Shown here in pieces: positions 5,021 to 5,718 of a stretch of DNA of 5,718 nt (position 1 is the first letter of the stretch; each line of letters opens with the position of its first letter). A program made the translations under genes and the position numbers. The notes beneath the pieces were generated by a model. It had not been told where the DNA came from. It did not search any database and worked only from the letters and a program-made list of their open reading frames with translations. Location of the stretch: NCBI GenBank assembly GCA_964637655.1, contig CAZWUZ010000249.1:1-5718 (forward strand), given 5' to 3'. This DNA is from CAZWUZ01 sp964637655 [NCBI: uncultured bacterium] (GTDB taxonomy: Bacteria > DAOPZR01).

Positions 5021-5701
5021 ATGCCGCAGGCAGCGTATTACGTGAGCGTGAACCACCAGCAGTACGGGCCGGTCGACCGGCCGACCCTGATGCAATGGCT
5101 GCAGGAGCGTCGCCTTAGCGCCATGGACTGGGTCTGGGTGGAGAGTGCGCAGGACTGGTACCCGGTCTTCATTGTGCCCGACTTGTCGGCGCTCGTACTG
5201 CACCTTGACGAAAAGCCGAAGCAGCCGCCGGTGCCGCCCGCACCCGAGACGCCCGCGGCGCAGGCCGTCCCTGATATCGGCACTCGCGTATTTTTCCATG
5301 ACAAGCAGGTGACTGACGCCGAACTGGTCAAAAAGCGCCGGATGGTGCGCCTCGCCCTCGATCTCCCCATCCTCTACTCGACGCGGGCGCAGGAATTCGG
5401 CGAGACCTCGCTCTTCGAACCCTCGATGCTGATCGACATCTCTGCGCTCGGCATCGCGTTCGAGTCGAAGCACTACGTCGAACCGGGTGGCATTGTCAAG
5501 GTGGTCATCGAGTTCCCGACCGCGGCGAGCAAGTTCCAGGCACGCGGCAAGGTGGTGCGCTGCAGCCGCTCTCCGCACGACTCCGAACTCTACCAGGTCG
5601 GCTGCAAGTACTCGCTGCTGCCGCAGGCGGAAATGCGCAAACTCGAAAAATTTTTCGAGTACACCCTGCACAAGCACCAGCGCGAGCACCCGTCCGCCTG
5701 A
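5021..5701 (+). CDS. GYF_2 and PilZ domain protein, probable c-di-GMP receptor
   Basis: This 226-residue soluble protein has two domains. Residues about 5-50 match GYF_2 (DUF4339), with YYVSVNHQQYGPVDRPTL and a Trp-rich part (MDWVWVESAQDWYPV), a fold associated with protein-protein contacts. A Pro/Ala/Glu-rich linker (about 64-85) follows. The C-terminal PilZ domain begins near residue 103 and contains both c-di-GMP contacts: RRMVR (106-110, the RxxxR motif) and DISALG (139-144, the DxSxxG motif), then strands with GGIVKVVIEFP and ARGKVVRC. It likely acts as a c-di-GMP-responsive adaptor, but the partner and output are unknown. The ATG at 5021 follows GGAGG (5011-5015) at 5-base spacing; the frame is open upstream, but those residues lie in promoter-like sequence. 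It is divergent from the lipoprotein gene and separate from the selenium operon. Confidence 0.9.
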   Translation: MPQAAYYVSVNHQQYGPVDRPTLMQWLQERRLSAMDWVWVESAQDWYPVFIVPDLSALVLHLDEKPKQPPVPPAPETPAAQAVPDIGTRVFFHDKQVTDAELVKKRRMVRLALDLPILYSTRAQEFGETSLFEPSMLIDISALGIAFESKHYVEPGGIVKVVIEFPTAASKFQARGKVVRCSRSPHDSELYQVGCKYSLLPQAEMRKLEKFFEYTLHKHQREHPSA

Positions 5702-5718
5702 CCCGCGCTGCACCAGAT

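Noticed and set aside
4282-5118. Plus-strand frame of 278 codons from the REP pair into the PilZ gene
   Set aside because: It starts inside the repeat, runs antisense to the lipoprotein gene and then out of frame with PilZ, with no family resemblance.
4946-5713. Minus-strand frame of 255 codons opposite the PilZ gene
   Set aside because: It is a shadow of a gene with intact PilZ motifs on plus, and its composition is rich in Arg, His and Leu.

Overview
The window is GC-rich, densely coding DNA from what looks like a proteobacterium, most likely beta or gamma. This assignment is an inference from base composition, the GYF_2-PilZ protein, a GTAG-headed REP pair and a GC-rich palindromic repeat of a kind common in those groups. 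No taxonomic marker gene is present.

Positions 1-4188 hold one tightly packed minus-strand operon. In transcription order it reads: a short ModE-type winged-helix regulator (4188-3823), yqeB (3830-2940), yqeC (2943-2203, probably starting at TTG), a class V aminotransferase/cysteine desulfurase of the SelD-linked type (2206-1082), and selD (1089 to beyond base 1). Every junction overlaps (8, 3, 4 and 8 bases), which suggests translational coupling. YqeB, YqeC, this desulfurase type and SelD are the known signature of selenium-dependent molybdenum hydroxylase (SDMH) maturation, the 'orphan SelD' use of selenium that needs no selenocysteine insertion. The expected division of labour is that the desulfurase mobilises Se/S, SelD makes selenophosphate, and YqeB and YqeC help place labile selenium on a molybdenum hydroxylase. 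The hydroxylase is not in the window, and neither are selA, selB or selC.

The operon has a strong sigma70-like promoter (TTGACC-17-TAGAAT, 4223-4195). A 28-base perfect palindrome covers its -10 and most of its spacer. The ATG lies seven bases past the -10, so the regulator mRNA is probably leaderless. The palindrome is a candidate operator for the regulator itself.

Two repeat families are present. One, at about 2965-3040, sits inside the yqeB-yqeC junction and is translated as the last ~33 residues of YqeB. The other, at 4248-4323, is an inverted pair of GTAG-headed REP hairpins between the operon and the next gene.

Positions 4363-5701 hold a divergent pair: a small putative lipoprotein on minus and a GYF_2-PilZ protein with an intact c-di-GMP motif on plus. 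Neither has an obvious link to selenium.

The distal end of selD (bases 1-115) is odd. The SelD frame loses family resemblance and does not stop where it should, while the coding character moves to another minus-strand frame.
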